64,000 nt of DNA from an uncultured Prevotellaceae bacterium (GCA_902800495.1 CADCET010000005.1:62001-126000); one strand, 5' to 3'. Shown: positions 26,188 through 35,891, counted from the first letter of the stretch. Numbers and translations are program-made. Notes: generated from the sequence alone by a model not told the origin.

Positions 26188-26197
26188 AGTCCCTCAA

Positions 26198-27622
26198 TTA
26201 GGTCTCTGCATTGTTTTCAATAATTTCCCAGTGACCGCTATAGCCACTACCTACATAACGAATATGTGGCATTTTAGCGAGATGGCGCTTGATGGTTTTT
26301 GAACTTCGATTACTCAATTCTGCCAAATCTTCTGTTGAAATTTGAGGGTTATTTTGGATCTGTTTCTCTATCCAATTATCAAGTTCATTATCTTGAGGGA
26401 CATCTTGAGGGACATCTTGAGGGACATCTTGAGGGACACCCTTTGCTGGTCTCTTAAATGTCACCACAACAAAGCCACCATTGACAGTCCATGTAGGTGC
26501 AGCGACACCTCTCTTTTGGCAAGCCTCCATGATGCGTTTCACGCCCGAGCCCCAGTTCTCAATATAGGTTGTACTATATAGCACATTAGCAATAAGCGGA
26601 TTGTATGGATATGAGATATGTGGCTGGAGGATGTTCTCAGGTGTAATCTGTGGTGGCAGAATGCCTGGATTCTCAATTTCGATACGATCATCATAGATGG
26701 CAATACCTATGGTCAGATTATATCGTTCGTATTGACGATGGCAAAGTGCATTCAATACCACTTCACGCAGAGCTTCAGCAGGGACCTCCAGATATTCATC
26801 ACGAACGAGCCCGACTATTTTACCATGCATGTTCAGGTGCTTGCGGAAGAAGTTCATAGCTTCATTGAGTAGTACGAAAATATTTCCCTCCACTCGTTGG
26901 TTGTCGATAAACTCATTCTTATCAGTTCCTTGGAAACGAGCCAAGCGCATAGTGAACTGCGTGTACATGCCTGTATCTTTTGTAAAGAGTGCGGTGGCAG
27001 CGTTTAGAGGTTTGTTACCTGTCGTCAACTTCCATTTTCCTAACACATCCTCAATGGGTTCTGTTAGAGCCAAATCTGACAACCGACCTCTTTCAACACC
27101 AAGACGAACAACACCACGTATCAGTTTCTCGTCCAATGAACAGATATCTGTAAACTCCGATGGTTGTCTTTCCCATGCGAACATGTCTGGCTTACTTCTA
27201 CGTAACCGCTCTTCATACATGTCGCGTGGCATCTCTTTCGTTGTACTCTCCACCTTGTAGTAAGGACAACCATGATAAGTATAAGGCACCATGCCCCATG
27301 CCCATCCATCAAAGTGCATGGCAATCACTTTGTTGTCTGGGTAATCTGGAACATCAATATACTCTACCCGAACATCAACCTGTGGCTCCATGTAACTCAG
27401 AGCCTGGGCAATCTCACGTTGGGTGTTGTCAGTAACCTGCTGGCCCTGAATCTTCAATGATTTGGGAGCAACACCGAAGATGAGCCAGCCACCTTCGGTG
27501 TTCAAGAAGGCGCAAGCAGAATGCATACCATCCTTCAGTTCACCAGTGGTTTTCTTCAGTTCCAACTGACGATGCTCGTCAGCTTGTATCAGTTCCTTCA
27601 ATTCATCTATTGTAAGTGCCAT
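26198..27622 (-). CDS. AlbA_2 (Schlafen-like) putative DNA-binding protein
   Basis: The 474-residue protein begins with an AlbA_2 domain (residues 1-120: QLELKKTTGELKDGM, EGGWLIFGV). In the middle and C-terminal half it has the GHKL-like part seen in these families (EVVLNALCHRQYERY, IEIENPGILP, NWGSGVKRI). It ends with a winged-helix-like region (DLAELSNRSSKTIKRHLAK). A run of VPQD repeats near 393-408 links the last two parts. Members are often called transcriptional regulators or RecG-like proteins; their biochemistry is not settled. It sits between the ATPase and the DprA-like gene. Confidence 0.8.
   Translation of the reverse strand: MALTIDELKELIQADEHRQLELKKTTGELKDGMHSACAFLNTEGGWLIFGVAPKSLKIQGQQVTDNTQREIAQALSYMEPQVDVRVEYIDVPDYPDNKVIAMHFDGWAWGMVPYTYHGCPYYKVESTTKEMPRDMYEERLRRSKPDMFAWERQPSEFTDICSLDEKLIRGVVRLGVERGRLSDLALTEPIEDVLGKWKLTTGNKPLNAATALFTKDTGMYTQFTMRLARFQGTDKNEFIDNQRVEGNIFVLLNEAMNFFRKHLNMHGKIVGLVRDEYLEVPAEALREVVLNALCHRQYERYNLTIGIAIYDDRIEIENPGILPPQITPENILQPHISYPYNPLIANVLYSTTYIENWGSGVKRIMEACQKRGVAAPTWTVNGGFVVVTFKRPAKGVPQDVPQDVPQDVPQDNELDNWIEKQIQNNPQISTEDLAELSNRSSKTIKRHLAKMPHIRYVGSGYSGHWEIIENNAET
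26396..26445 (-). repeat. 12-nt tandem repeat in the AlbA_2 gene
   Basis: Four near-perfect 12-nt units (GGGACATCTTGA on the plus strand) encode VPQD repeats. Copy number may vary by slippage without shifting the frame. Confidence 0.9.
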
Positions 27623-27687
27623 ATATTTATAACGTTTCTATTCTGTTCTATATTATGAGTTCTTACATCTTACTCATTTTTATAAAG

Positions 27688-29274
27688 TCAAATTGTCTCT
27701 GCAATTTCTACCATTTTCTCTATGGACTGTTTTAATTCATCATAGGTGTACCGAGCATTCTCATCATTTTCTGGATGATGAAAGTAATTACGTATATATG
27801 TTTGCAATGTTATTGGCTGTGCAGGTTTAGCTACTCCACGAAAAATCCTAATCCACGACTTACTTGTTAAACACCCTTTGCTTTGCAACCAACGTTCAAA
27901 ACCGGCCTCTTTTTCATTCTCTGGATTCTCATCAACTGCTTTAGCTTGTAAATATCCATATAATTCATTGTGATATTCTTCAGAAATATCTCCGAATGCC
28001 AAATAATTAACTTCGTTCAAAGATGGAGAAGGTAAAATTCTTTGTGCAACCATTTTCACATCTTTACCGTCTATTGCATTATTGCAGATTAAACGGATAT
28101 TACCAAATTTTAAGCATTTGACAATATCTGAGCTATGGGTGGTGATTATTACCTGCGTATTATTCTGTTGTGAAAGATCATGTAACGCTTCCATTAAAAG
28201 CCTTTGATGCTCCTTATGTTGAGACGTTTCTGGCTCTTCTATTGCATAGATTATACCAGAACTTGTAGTTTCACTTCGTTTTCTTTCTGCTTCTGCTCTA
28301 AAGAAGTTGATTAAAATAAGCCTTTTTACACCACTTCCTCTTTTGTTTATTGGAATATCATTATCTCCTGATATAGATACATTCTTGAATACATCAGACC
28401 ATTTGAGATTGTCAAAATTAATATTTGGATGTAAAGAATTTGCAATTTCAGGATTCATCTCCCTAAGTTTAGCAAGTGTTAAATCTGAAACATGCTGTAA
28501 TGTTTCTTGTACACTTATTGCCACGTCATGTAATTTTCTCTGTAATTCTCCATCATTTAGTATTTGTTTGACGGCAGCTTTCAATGGATCCTGAACCTCA
28601 TCATCTCCATCGCAATTTTTTCTATCTGCTTGAAAAAGAGAGTAAAACGGCAGAGAATCCTGAAGTTTTTCCCAAATAGATTTTATATCTCCATCTTTAG
28701 ACGATACATCTATTTCCGTGTCTGATAATTGTAAATCATCATGAAAATGATTCCAAATAGCTTTACGCATTAAGGCATTCTTTCTTTTATCTTCACATTC
28801 AATGCCAAGTTTTTCTATTATCTTGACTAAATCCGCTTGTTTCTTTTGAAGTAATTTGTCACATTCTGAGTTTGTTGGATGATTGGCAAGCAACGAAACT
28901 TTTATATTAGAAGATGTCGTACTGCCCCCCTTAAATGTTTTTTTTACTTGCAAACACCCATCAGAGTTAAGAAGATATTCGTCTTGTAGTGTCGTGCTAT
29001 TTGTTTCGTCTAGGATAACACTTGTAGGTAGTTCTTTAAAGGATGCAGTAATTACAATATCTGTATCCCCACTATCGATAGCGTTTTTATTTATATCTTC
29101 TTTGTCTAATTTTATAGAACCTTTCCCGTCATGAAAGAACACATCAAGAGCCTCCAATATCGTAGATTTGCCGACATCGTTTTTTCCAATAAAAGCAGTT
29201 AGATTATCAAATGAAATAGTGGTCTCATTCATATAACTGCGGAAGTTCTTTATGCTAATTGACTTTATTTTCAT
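27688..29274 (-). CDS. ABC-type ATPase of the OLD/RecF-like group
   Basis: The 528-residue protein starts MKIKSISIKNFRSY and has Walker A GKNDVGKST (30-38), a central helical insert, signature KRGSGVKRLILI, Walker B IIYAIEEPETSQH and the H-loop ITTHSSDIV. This matches the AAA_15/OLD-family ATPases. No TOPRIM nuclease domain with its DxD motif is evident in the last 130 residues. It may act as an ATP-driven sensor or partner for the nuclease encoded upstream. Codon use is AT-rich compared with the core genes. Confidence 0.82.
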   Translation of the reverse strand: MKIKSISIKNFRSYMNETTISFDNLTAFIGKNDVGKSTILEALDVFFHDGKGSIKLDKEDINKNAIDSGDTDIVITASFKELPTSVILDETNSTTLQDEYLLNSDGCLQVKKTFKGGSTTSSNIKVSLLANHPTNSECDKLLQKKQADLVKIIEKLGIECEDKRKNALMRKAIWNHFHDDLQLSDTEIDVSSKDGDIKSIWEKLQDSLPFYSLFQADRKNCDGDDEVQDPLKAAVKQILNDGELQRKLHDVAISVQETLQHVSDLTLAKLREMNPEIANSLHPNINFDNLKWSDVFKNVSISGDNDIPINKRGSGVKRLILINFFRAEAERKRSETTSSGIIYAIEEPETSQHKEHQRLLMEALHDLSQQNNTQVIITTHSSDIVKCLKFGNIRLICNNAIDGKDVKMVAQRILPSPSLNEVNYLAFGDISEEYHNELYGYLQAKAVDENPENEKEAGFERWLQSKGCLTSKSWIRIFRGVAKPAQPITLQTYIRNYFHHPENDENARYTYDELKQSIEKMVEIAETI

Positions 29275-29297
29275 ATTATATGTTACTATTTTTCATT

Positions 29298-31739
29298 TTA
29301 CACTCTATCAATAACATTCTCCAAGCAATTCAACTTGACCAGCATGAATGCCATACGTTCATTTCCCCAATATTTATTAGGGATGTCTTTGACGTTGAAT
29401 AGCAACTTTTGTAAATCAACGTCTGTGTCACTTGGCTTTCTTATTCGGATCATGAAATAGGCAGAATGACTGGGAGCATCAGGATAGTTCCCTTCTACCA
29501 ACTTTTCCTTTGTCCATACATCATGCTTTGTACGGACAATCTTACAGAGATTGCCCACGAATTTCTCTCCCTTGACATACAAGAGCAAATACTTCGCTTG
29601 GTTCCATGGAGAATCGGCTACTTTATCCAAAGGTATGTTGTACCAAAGATTGTCAAATGTCCATTGACGTTTCTCTTCGCTGCCGGCAATAGCAATCATC
29701 ACCAAATCATCAGGCAACATTCCTGCCTTTTCTTCTTCAGTAACGTATGCCAATGTGCGTTGTGGTTTGGCTTTAGCCACATGAGTATCTGCAGCCGTAT
29801 ATTTCATCAAGATATCATCCAAATGCGCTCTCAGTAAGGAGTCACTATTTGGCAGCAAAGGGAATGCTCCGATATTCACACTCTCTACACTCGCACTATA
29901 GTAACGTTTTTTGACGTATTCGTCGCTACCACGACCAGGGAAAAGAATGTAGCCACCAATTATTTCCTTAGAGCGATATGGTTCATGCTCTTTACTATAA
30001 TAAATAGCATCACGGTAGCGGTGCATCTGATTGATTGCATCCGTTGGCGGATAATCTCCTCCTGGCAAATCTGCCATTTCGACAATATCTTGTTCCTCAA
30101 AGTCTTTGTCAAGCTTCTTGTCGTTGATGACACGATACTTCGCATCATACAGATAGGTCAAGACAACTTCGCCAGATGCCTTGCGAATATTAAGCACAAT
30201 GTCTGGACGTTGCTCTGTTGTTGCCGTATTGATGCCCATGCCATACTCATCTTTACCACTTGTGCGGTTAAACGTATGCTGGTAATGAAGGGTAACCACG
30301 TCACGCTCATGTGCAGCAAGTTGTGCCTTGCGTTCTTCCGTATCATCCTCCTCTGCTTCTGGATAACGATATTCTACAATATGTTCCAACGAAGAATTTG
30401 TAAATGGATTGAGTAGCGTTCCTTTTGGCTCTGTTATCAGTTGTTCATGCGAAGGCTTATTATGATCAATGCCCATAGCATCGGCCACAAGCTTCTTCAT
30501 TTTGATAAAACACCAAAGCTCGTAGATCTCCCATATCTGTAGGGTGCCAATGTTCGCAGCTCCATTATACAAGTCAATTCCTCGTTTCAGTTTGATCCAA
30601 TCTTTATATATCTGTTGATAACCCAATCGGCTTTGCAGAACAAGGCTTTCTTGTTTCATTCCATCGAAACGGCCTACAGTCTTGAAGAATGGGTGTTTTG
30701 ACAGTCTTCTCAAAGAATCTTGATAGTCTGTCCACATCTTGCGATGACGTTCTGAGAGTTCTTCTTGTGAGGAGTTGAGTACGGTGGTTATTACAGAAGA
30801 AAGTCGTCGTCCAATGCTTTGAAGAGTATATTTCACGAAACGGTTCTCCATCGTGTCGTGAGTAGAACGCACTTCATTATAGCCAAAGTAATATTCTTCC
30901 AGTTTCCCTTCCTTCTCCACTTCGCCATAGCGTTCTTCCATGGCAGGAGTCCAGAACTTGATTTGTTCTGCTTTTCGTGATGTACGGAAGTTCACAATCT
31001 GTGAATGTGGATTCTGAATTACACGTTTAACGTTCTTCACGTAATCATCAACAACGCTTTGGAATGCAGCCATCCATGTAGCATCGGTATTGATTCGTCC
31101 TCTACTGAATTGCTGAAGAGTGATGCTCAGATAGCGATATATTACGTTTTCATACTCCTCGTTAACCTCTCGCAATAGCGACTTATAATCGTTCTTTGTG
31201 TCGAGTTTGGGCGATACCACATCAAACGTAACATAGCTGTCTTTACGGACACCATTCTTCTGATAGGAGAAATCTAGTTTGAACACGCCTGGCTCATTCA
31301 AGAAGTCTAACTCTCCCGTGAGGGATTTTTCTTCCCTTCCATTCAACTCTTCATCAACAAAGAAGCTATCCTCTATGTCTTTTCGTACATGTCGGATTTC
31401 TGGGACGGAGTCCTTATCAACACCATGGAATAGTAAACGGACTTGATATTTGCAGGTTTCAAAGATGACAGGCCACACTTTATCCCACACCTTGCCTGCA
31501 TCAAGTCTTGTTTCCTCTTCCTCATCAGTATTCTTCCCTATTATAGGACTATATAGGCAAAGTTCACATTCATCTTTTGAGGTGTAACGGCAATAAGCCT
31601 CTGGCGCATCAATATTAGGATTGTCTCTCCTTGAATAATTGATGCGTCCCTTGAAGCGTTCCCACGAATAGCTAATGTCTTGCGTGCGGACAATCACCTC
31701 ATAGTCGGGATGAATGAATCTTAAAACCTCTGTCTGCAT
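29298..31739 (-). CDS. DUF2357 / PD-(D/E)XK nuclease (McrC-like partner)
   Basis: The 813-residue protein has a long N-terminal DUF2357-type region. A C-terminal PD-(D/E)XK nuclease core lies near residues 510-535: QRPDIVLNI followed by YLYDAKYR (D...DxK). A last domain of about 170 residues (HVAKAKPQRTL onward) resembles an EVE/PUA-like module, a guess. Such proteins pair with McrB-like motors as the cutting subunit, as in LlaJI-type restriction. The gene follows the McrB-like gene by 17 bases. Confidence 0.8.
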   Translation of the reverse strand: MQTEVLRFIHPDYEVIVRTQDISYSWERFKGRINYSRRDNPNIDAPEAYCRYTSKDECELCLYSPIIGKNTDEEEETRLDAGKVWDKVWPVIFETCKYQVRLLFHGVDKDSVPEIRHVRKDIEDSFFVDEELNGREEKSLTGELDFLNEPGVFKLDFSYQKNGVRKDSYVTFDVVSPKLDTKNDYKSLLREVNEEYENVIYRYLSITLQQFSRGRINTDATWMAAFQSVVDDYVKNVKRVIQNPHSQIVNFRTSRKAEQIKFWTPAMEERYGEVEKEGKLEEYYFGYNEVRSTHDTMENRFVKYTLQSIGRRLSSVITTVLNSSQEELSERHRKMWTDYQDSLRRLSKHPFFKTVGRFDGMKQESLVLQSRLGYQQIYKDWIKLKRGIDLYNGAANIGTLQIWEIYELWCFIKMKKLVADAMGIDHNKPSHEQLITEPKGTLLNPFTNSSLEHIVEYRYPEAEEDDTEERKAQLAAHERDVVTLHYQHTFNRTSGKDEYGMGINTATTEQRPDIVLNIRKASGEVVLTYLYDAKYRVINDKKLDKDFEEQDIVEMADLPGGDYPPTDAINQMHRYRDAIYYSKEHEPYRSKEIIGGYILFPGRGSDEYVKKRYYSASVESVNIGAFPLLPNSDSLLRAHLDDILMKYTAADTHVAKAKPQRTLAYVTEEEKAGMLPDDLVMIAIAGSEEKRQWTFDNLWYNIPLDKVADSPWNQAKYLLLYVKGEKFVGNLCKIVRTKHDVWTKEKLVEGNYPDAPSHSAYFMIRIRKPSDTDVDLQKLLFNVKDIPNKYWGNERMAFMLVKLNCLENVIDRV

Positions 31740-31756
31740 ATATCCTTTCTATACGA

Positions 31757-33673
31757 TTATGGCCAGAAACGAGTGAACTCCTGATTATTCAGTCGGTCAA
31801 TCATTTCTTGTATCTTATCTTTTGCAGTAGGTTGGTGCTCTTTGACAGCTTCTGCCTTTTCTTCTGTATCGTTATTATCAGATTCGGCATCAGTCAATGG
31901 TTCCTTGATGTCTGGCGCAATATTTTTCAACCATTCCAATCGGTTATCATACGTTACACCAACTTTTGTCTTGTATTCTCTTGACAATGCAAACATTTCA
32001 GCATCACCTTCAATGCGTGGCAAAATCTTCATCAATAGAATGTTATTCACCGATTGTGCGATGGCATCATCTAAATCCATACCTTCATCGAGCATCACAC
32101 CAACCATAATAGTCAGTTCGTTCAGCACGCGATAACTAACCTCAAAAGGAGTTCCTTTCAAGGCCAAATTAATTTGTTCCAAGCATGATGGAAGTATATC
32201 TTTCAGTTCATCTACTTCATTTGGATGTGCTTCCAAGACTTCGTCAGCAGTCACATATCGGCGAGTGAATGCATTTTGCCATTCCTTTAGCTTTTCATCA
32301 GGAAGATACTCCAAGTTCTTGCTGCCACCGAACATTGTGCGCAGATTGCCTCCATTCATTTCTATAGTCATGGCACGGTCAATCACCTTACGGGAGAACT
32401 GATGCGTGGTATCATCCATATTGACGGTACCAATGATTACAACATTGTCAGGAAGGGTTAGACCTTCGGTTTTTAGGTCAGTACGTTTGCCTACCGCTTC
32501 ATCGATATCACTTTCTGTGTCTATGTCGTACAGTTTCATGTAGATGTCACGATCTGTAAAGTTCGGTGCAAAACCACCTATCTTCCCGAGAGCCTTAAAA
32601 TGTTCTGCATCGATGATGGCTTCTGTCTTTATGGTCTTGTTGCCATCTTCTCCTATTACCACTTTACGTGTTTCTAATATACTTAGAATTTCAGCAAAGT
32701 ATTGTTCCACAGGAGCCAAATTCATTTCATCTAAACAAACAAAGAATGGCACATTGGGGTACATCTTGGCCTTCACCAAGAATTTAACGAACTTCGTAAA
32801 CTGATACCCTGGCTTACTCCCGAGACGGCTATAGTACCCCAACAATTCGGTTGAGTCATGCCAATTCGGTTTCACCTCTATCATGCAGTAGTTACCTGGA
32901 GTTGTACCGTCCTTATCTTGTAAATAGTTAGGACACGACTTAAAGGCAAATTCACGAACTATACGACTCTTTCCCGTGCCTGAAATACCTGCGAGCAACA
33001 AAAAGGGTTTCGATTTAATGGCCTCAATGTAAAAATGATAATTGTAAATTTCATCCAGTGACAAAGAACGATTATATGATTGTTTATTCGTGTCCTGCAA
33101 AGAATTTATATATGGTCTGGAGTCGAAAATGTTAATAAATTGCTCAAAGGTATCTTTCTCTGGAGCATCAGGTGTTCCTATATAAATAAAGGAGGCTTCG
33201 TTGATATCTGCTTTGTAATTGGCACGAGTACATTTAAGAAATTTTCTTCCGTTCAATTTCTCATTTGCATAATCATAAATACTTCTTAAATCTCTTCTAG
33301 AACCTTCGGTGTCAAGATTGGTCTCTATTGAAATAACATATTCTTTGGGATTAAAATTTGTTAATCCTCTAGCCATTTCATCTTCTTTCGTAAAAATCGA
33401 AAAAAGATAAAACCGTAATTGATGCTTTTTCGCAAAATAAAAAGGTTTCTTATACTCGTCAAGAAATACTCTTAATTGAGGCTTAGCTCGATCTGTTCCC
33501 GTAATACTAATATTGGTATATGCTATTAATATTACTTCCTCATTATTAATCCGATATAACTCACTCCAATCTTTCCTAAAATCAATTTTCTCTTCGTAAT
33601 CTGAGAAATTGACTATTTCCCAATCAGGGAAACTGTTGTGGATAAAGTTCTTAATTCGTGTAATAGAATCCAT
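31757..33673 (-). CDS. McrB-like AAA+ NTPase
   Basis: The 638-residue protein has an N-terminal DNA-recognition-like region of about 200 residues. The AAA+ motor follows: Walker A AGISGTGKSR near 223-232, Walker B FFVCLDEMNLAP near 308-319 and the McrB-type sensor GTVNMDDTTHQFSRKV near 411. McrB proteins form hexamers that use GTP or ATP to translocate DNA and drive a McrC-family nuclease. The C-terminus is a charged, flexible tail. The next gene encodes the DUF2357 nuclease and the previous one an adenine methylase. Confidence 0.85.
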   Translation of the reverse strand: MDSITRIKNFIHNSFPDWEIVNFSDYEEKIDFRKDWSELYRINNEEVILIAYTNISITGTDRAKPQLRVFLDEYKKPFYFAKKHQLRFYLFSIFTKEDEMARGLTNFNPKEYVISIETNLDTEGSRRDLRSIYDYANEKLNGRKFLKCTRANYKADINEASFIYIGTPDAPEKDTFEQFINIFDSRPYINSLQDTNKQSYNRSLSLDEIYNYHFYIEAIKSKPFLLLAGISGTGKSRIVREFAFKSCPNYLQDKDGTTPGNYCMIEVKPNWHDSTELLGYYSRLGSKPGYQFTKFVKFLVKAKMYPNVPFFVCLDEMNLAPVEQYFAEILSILETRKVVIGEDGNKTIKTEAIIDAEHFKALGKIGGFAPNFTDRDIYMKLYDIDTESDIDEAVGKRTDLKTEGLTLPDNVVIIGTVNMDDTTHQFSRKVIDRAMTIEMNGGNLRTMFGGSKNLEYLPDEKLKEWQNAFTRRYVTADEVLEAHPNEVDELKDILPSCLEQINLALKGTPFEVSYRVLNELTIMVGVMLDEGMDLDDAIAQSVNNILLMKILPRIEGDAEMFALSREYKTKVGVTYDNRLEWLKNIAPDIKEPLTDAESDNNDTEEKAEAVKEHQPTAKDKIQEMIDRLNNQEFTRFWP

Positions 33674-33685
33674 AATTATTCGCTA

Positions 33686-34537
33686 TTAATAATTTGTTAT
33701 TATCAAATGCATACTTTCAGACTTGAACCTGTTTCGTATATTAACTGCGTATTTCTTTTCATACTCAGCTTTTATAAATGGTCTGTATAAATCTTCTGTG
33801 AGTGGCGTTTTACCTATTACCATCAATGCCCTTGAAGGTAAATTTCTAAAATCTTGCGCCAATCTTACATGATCGTCTTCTGTAAAATCATTCTGTTCAA
33901 TATTACCATAATCGGTAAAAATGCAATCGTATGGAGGATCCAAAAAAATGAAATCATTTGCGGTACACCTGTTAAATACATCAGAATAATCAGTATTGGT
34001 AATTTCTGCCTTATTTAATAATTCAGAATGAGCCTTAGACACAAATTTCGTATTAAAATTTTTATATCGACCAAATGGTACATTGAATTCTCCTTTTGAA
34101 TTAAATCTCAACATACCAGAATATGATGTCTTATTTATAAAATAATATAAAGATGCGTCAGAATATTTCTTTTCAATTTTAGCATTGAACATATCTCTAA
34201 GCAAATAGTATAAAGCTTCATTTTTGTTCTCAACATAAATAGAAGTTGTATCTGTTGCTTTTAACTTCTCATATGCTATTTGGTTAGAGATATAAGTTGT
34301 TTCTAGACTCGTGAGTTCTTTTCTTAGTGCATTAAAATTATTTCTAACCGACAAATAAAAATTAATTAATTTGTCGTTTATATCATTTATTAATGCGGCA
34401 TGCGGTTCTAAATAAAAATAAAGCGCAGCTCCTCCTAAAAAAGGCTCCACGTATCTATCATAATTCTGGGGGATAAATTGTATGAAGTTGGGGATTTCTT
34501 TGCTTTTGCCTCCCCTATATTTTATAATTGGCTTCAT
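33686..34537 (-). CDS. D12-class (Dam-like) adenine-N6 DNA methyltransferase
   Basis: The 283-residue protein has motif I IIKYRGGKSKEI, the SAM site FLGGAALYF and catalytic motif IV DPPYDCIFTDYG. D12-class enzymes methylate adenine N6 in short sites such as GATC. Beside McrB- and McrC-like genes it probably marks host DNA as self. The recognition sequence cannot be read from the protein. It is AT-rich and co-directional with its neighbours (12-base gap to the McrB-like gene, 25 bases to the regulator). Confidence 0.88.
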   Translation of the reverse strand: MKPIIKYRGGKSKEIPNFIQFIPQNYDRYVEPFLGGAALYFYLEPHAALINDINDKLINFYLSVRNNFNALRKELTSLETTYISNQIAYEKLKATDTTSIYVENKNEALYYLLRDMFNAKIEKKYSDASLYYFINKTSYSGMLRFNSKGEFNVPFGRYKNFNTKFVSKAHSELLNKAEITNTDYSDVFNRCTANDFIFLDPPYDCIFTDYGNIEQNDFTEDDHVRLAQDFRNLPSRALMVIGKTPLTEDLYRPFIKAEYEKKYAVNIRNRFKSESMHLIITNY

Positions 34538-34562
34538 TCCTTTGACATTGATTTATACTACC

Positions 34563-34769
34563 TTATTCTATTTTGCTATCTGCCAACAAGTCCTTCATGT
34601 TGACATTAAGAACTTTTGCTATTTTGTTTAATGTTTGAAGGTCTGGCTGTGATGCATTTGAGCACCAGCGGCTTGTGGTTGTAGTGCTAACACCAAGTTG
34701 CTCTGCAAGCCACTTGCCAGTTTTCTTCTGTTCAACCAGCACAACCTTTAATCGATTCAAATCGTCCAT
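34563..34769 (-). CDS. XRE-family helix-turn-helix regulator
   Basis: The 68-residue protein starts MDDLNRLKVVL. The helix-turn-helix is WLAEQLGVSTTTTSRWCSN, followed by PDLQTLNKIAKVLNV. It resembles the small C-proteins that time restriction-modification expression, so control of the operon it leads is likely. The longer frame from 34823 spans the -7 box at 34792-34800; ATG 34769 is therefore preferred. Confidence 0.82.
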   Translation of the reverse strand: MDDLNRLKVVLVEQKKTGKWLAEQLGVSTTTTSRWCSNASQPDLQTLNKIAKVLNVNMKDLLADSKIE

Positions 34770-34791
34770 CGTAATTTTATTTAAGTTCAAT

Positions 34792-34800
34792 GCAAAGATA
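34792..34800 (-). promoter_or_regulatory. -7 box of the defence operon
   Basis: Minus strand TATCTTTGC lies 23 nt before ATG 34769. It is the only clear promoter found ahead of the seven co-directional island genes. Confidence 0.6.
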
Positions 34801-34823
34801 TTAACAATTTTCGGAATAGCCAT

Positions 34824-35241
34824 GATAAAGGCTTTTTTTTTATGCTTTTATAACGAATTTGTAGCTGAATCATCGGTTTTTAGTTTTTTTATTGTTTTTC
34901 TTTGTGCAAAATTAGCAAATAAATTTCTCGTATGCAAACATCTTTGGCAAAAAAGTGGGCACGAATCGCGATTCCTTTATGGAGCCTCCCAATATGTACG
35001 TTCTTCTTCTGTCATATTTACATTTTTCTCTTGCAATTCATGGACAAGCCACTATGGCACAGTTTTCTTCACGCCATTAACGTGTAAAAAATGCACGTTC
35101 TTGTTTTGAACTTGTGCAATTATTACACAGGTTGTTTCCTTCTCCAATTCGTCCAATTGTCAAGTATTCCTTGACTGTTGCTTCCTTTTCCAGTTCTTCT
35201 TCATTGTAGTGCAGAGTGGTAGTCGCATAAAATGCGACTCA
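34824..35241. other. AT-rich gap with degenerate reading frames
   Basis: No intact gene was found in these 418 bases. Minus-strand fragments near 35079-35215 (YNEEELEKEATVKEYLT) recall the pattern of RhuM/KilA-type phage-like proteins but are broken by stops and cannot be assigned. The stretch has the low GC of the defence island and is probably its decayed right edge. Confidence 0.35.
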
Positions 35242-35733
35242 TTACAGTATCTCTCTCGCAATCCAAGCACAGGCTTCTGCATCGGCAAGGGCATGATGAT
35301 GATTTTCTAACTGGTAACCACACTCTGCGGCAACGGTATGCAGCTGGTGGTTTGGCAAATAGGGGAACGTACGACGAGAGACACAAAGCGTATCGTAGAA
35401 CTCATAGTCGGGATAATCCATCTGATAGACACGGAACACGGCCTTCAGACAACCTTCGTCAAAGGGTTTGTTATGGGCCACAAGGGGCAGGCCCTCAATC
35501 AATGGTTCTATTTGTGCCCAGACCTTTGGGAACACTGGAGCTTCCTCCGTGTCTTCGCGACAGAGCCCGTGAACCTGACTGCACCAGTAGTTATAATAGT
35601 TTGGCTCGGGCTGAATGAGAGAATAGAATGAATCTACAATCTCGCCGTCGCGTACTATCACCACACCCACAGAACAAACAGAGCTGCGCTCATTGTTAGC
35701 CGTCTCAAAATCTATTGCTGCAAAATTCTGCAT
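35242..35733 (-). CDS. DEDDh 3'-5' exonuclease (DnaQ-like)
   Basis: The 163-residue single-domain exonuclease has active-site residues D8 and E10 (AIDFETAN), D92 (AHNKPFDEG), H146/H147 and D151 (HHALADAE). It resembles the proofreading subunit of DNA polymerase III or RNase T-like enzymes. Short stand-alone versions act on DNA or RNA ends in repair; the substrate here is unknown. Confidence 0.88.
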   Translation of the reverse strand: MQNFAAIDFETANNERSSVCSVGVVIVRDGEIVDSFYSLIQPEPNYYNYWCSQVHGLCREDTEEAPVFPKVWAQIEPLIEGLPLVAHNKPFDEGCLKAVFRVYQMDYPDYEFYDTLCVSRRTFPYLPNHQLHTVAAECGYQLENHHHALADAEACAWIAREIL

Positions 35734-35754
35734 TTCTTGTCAATACTTTTTGGT

Positions 35755-35763
35755 GCAAATATA
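35755..35763 (-). promoter_or_regulatory. -7 box of the DEDDh exonuclease gene
   Basis: TATATTTGC on the minus strand lies 21 nt before ATG 35733. Confidence 0.5.
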
Positions 35764-35891
35764 ACACAACTTTTGTTATTAGTGCGTTTTAAGAAGCGAA
35801 ATATTGTTTCCATTTTATATTTTTTAAGACGGGTAGATCTCTCGCTCGCGGCACCAGGCGAATATTTTCGTTGCGAAATTTTCGTATGATA

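Noticed and set aside
26396..26445. Possible CRISPR-like array
   Set aside because: The 12-nt units are tandem without spacers and are translated as VPQD repeats. No cas genes are present.
35079..35215. RhuM-like gene fragment on the minus strand
   Set aside because: Only a short stretch resembles the family and it is interrupted by stops. The evidence is too weak for a pseudogene call; noted within the gap entry.
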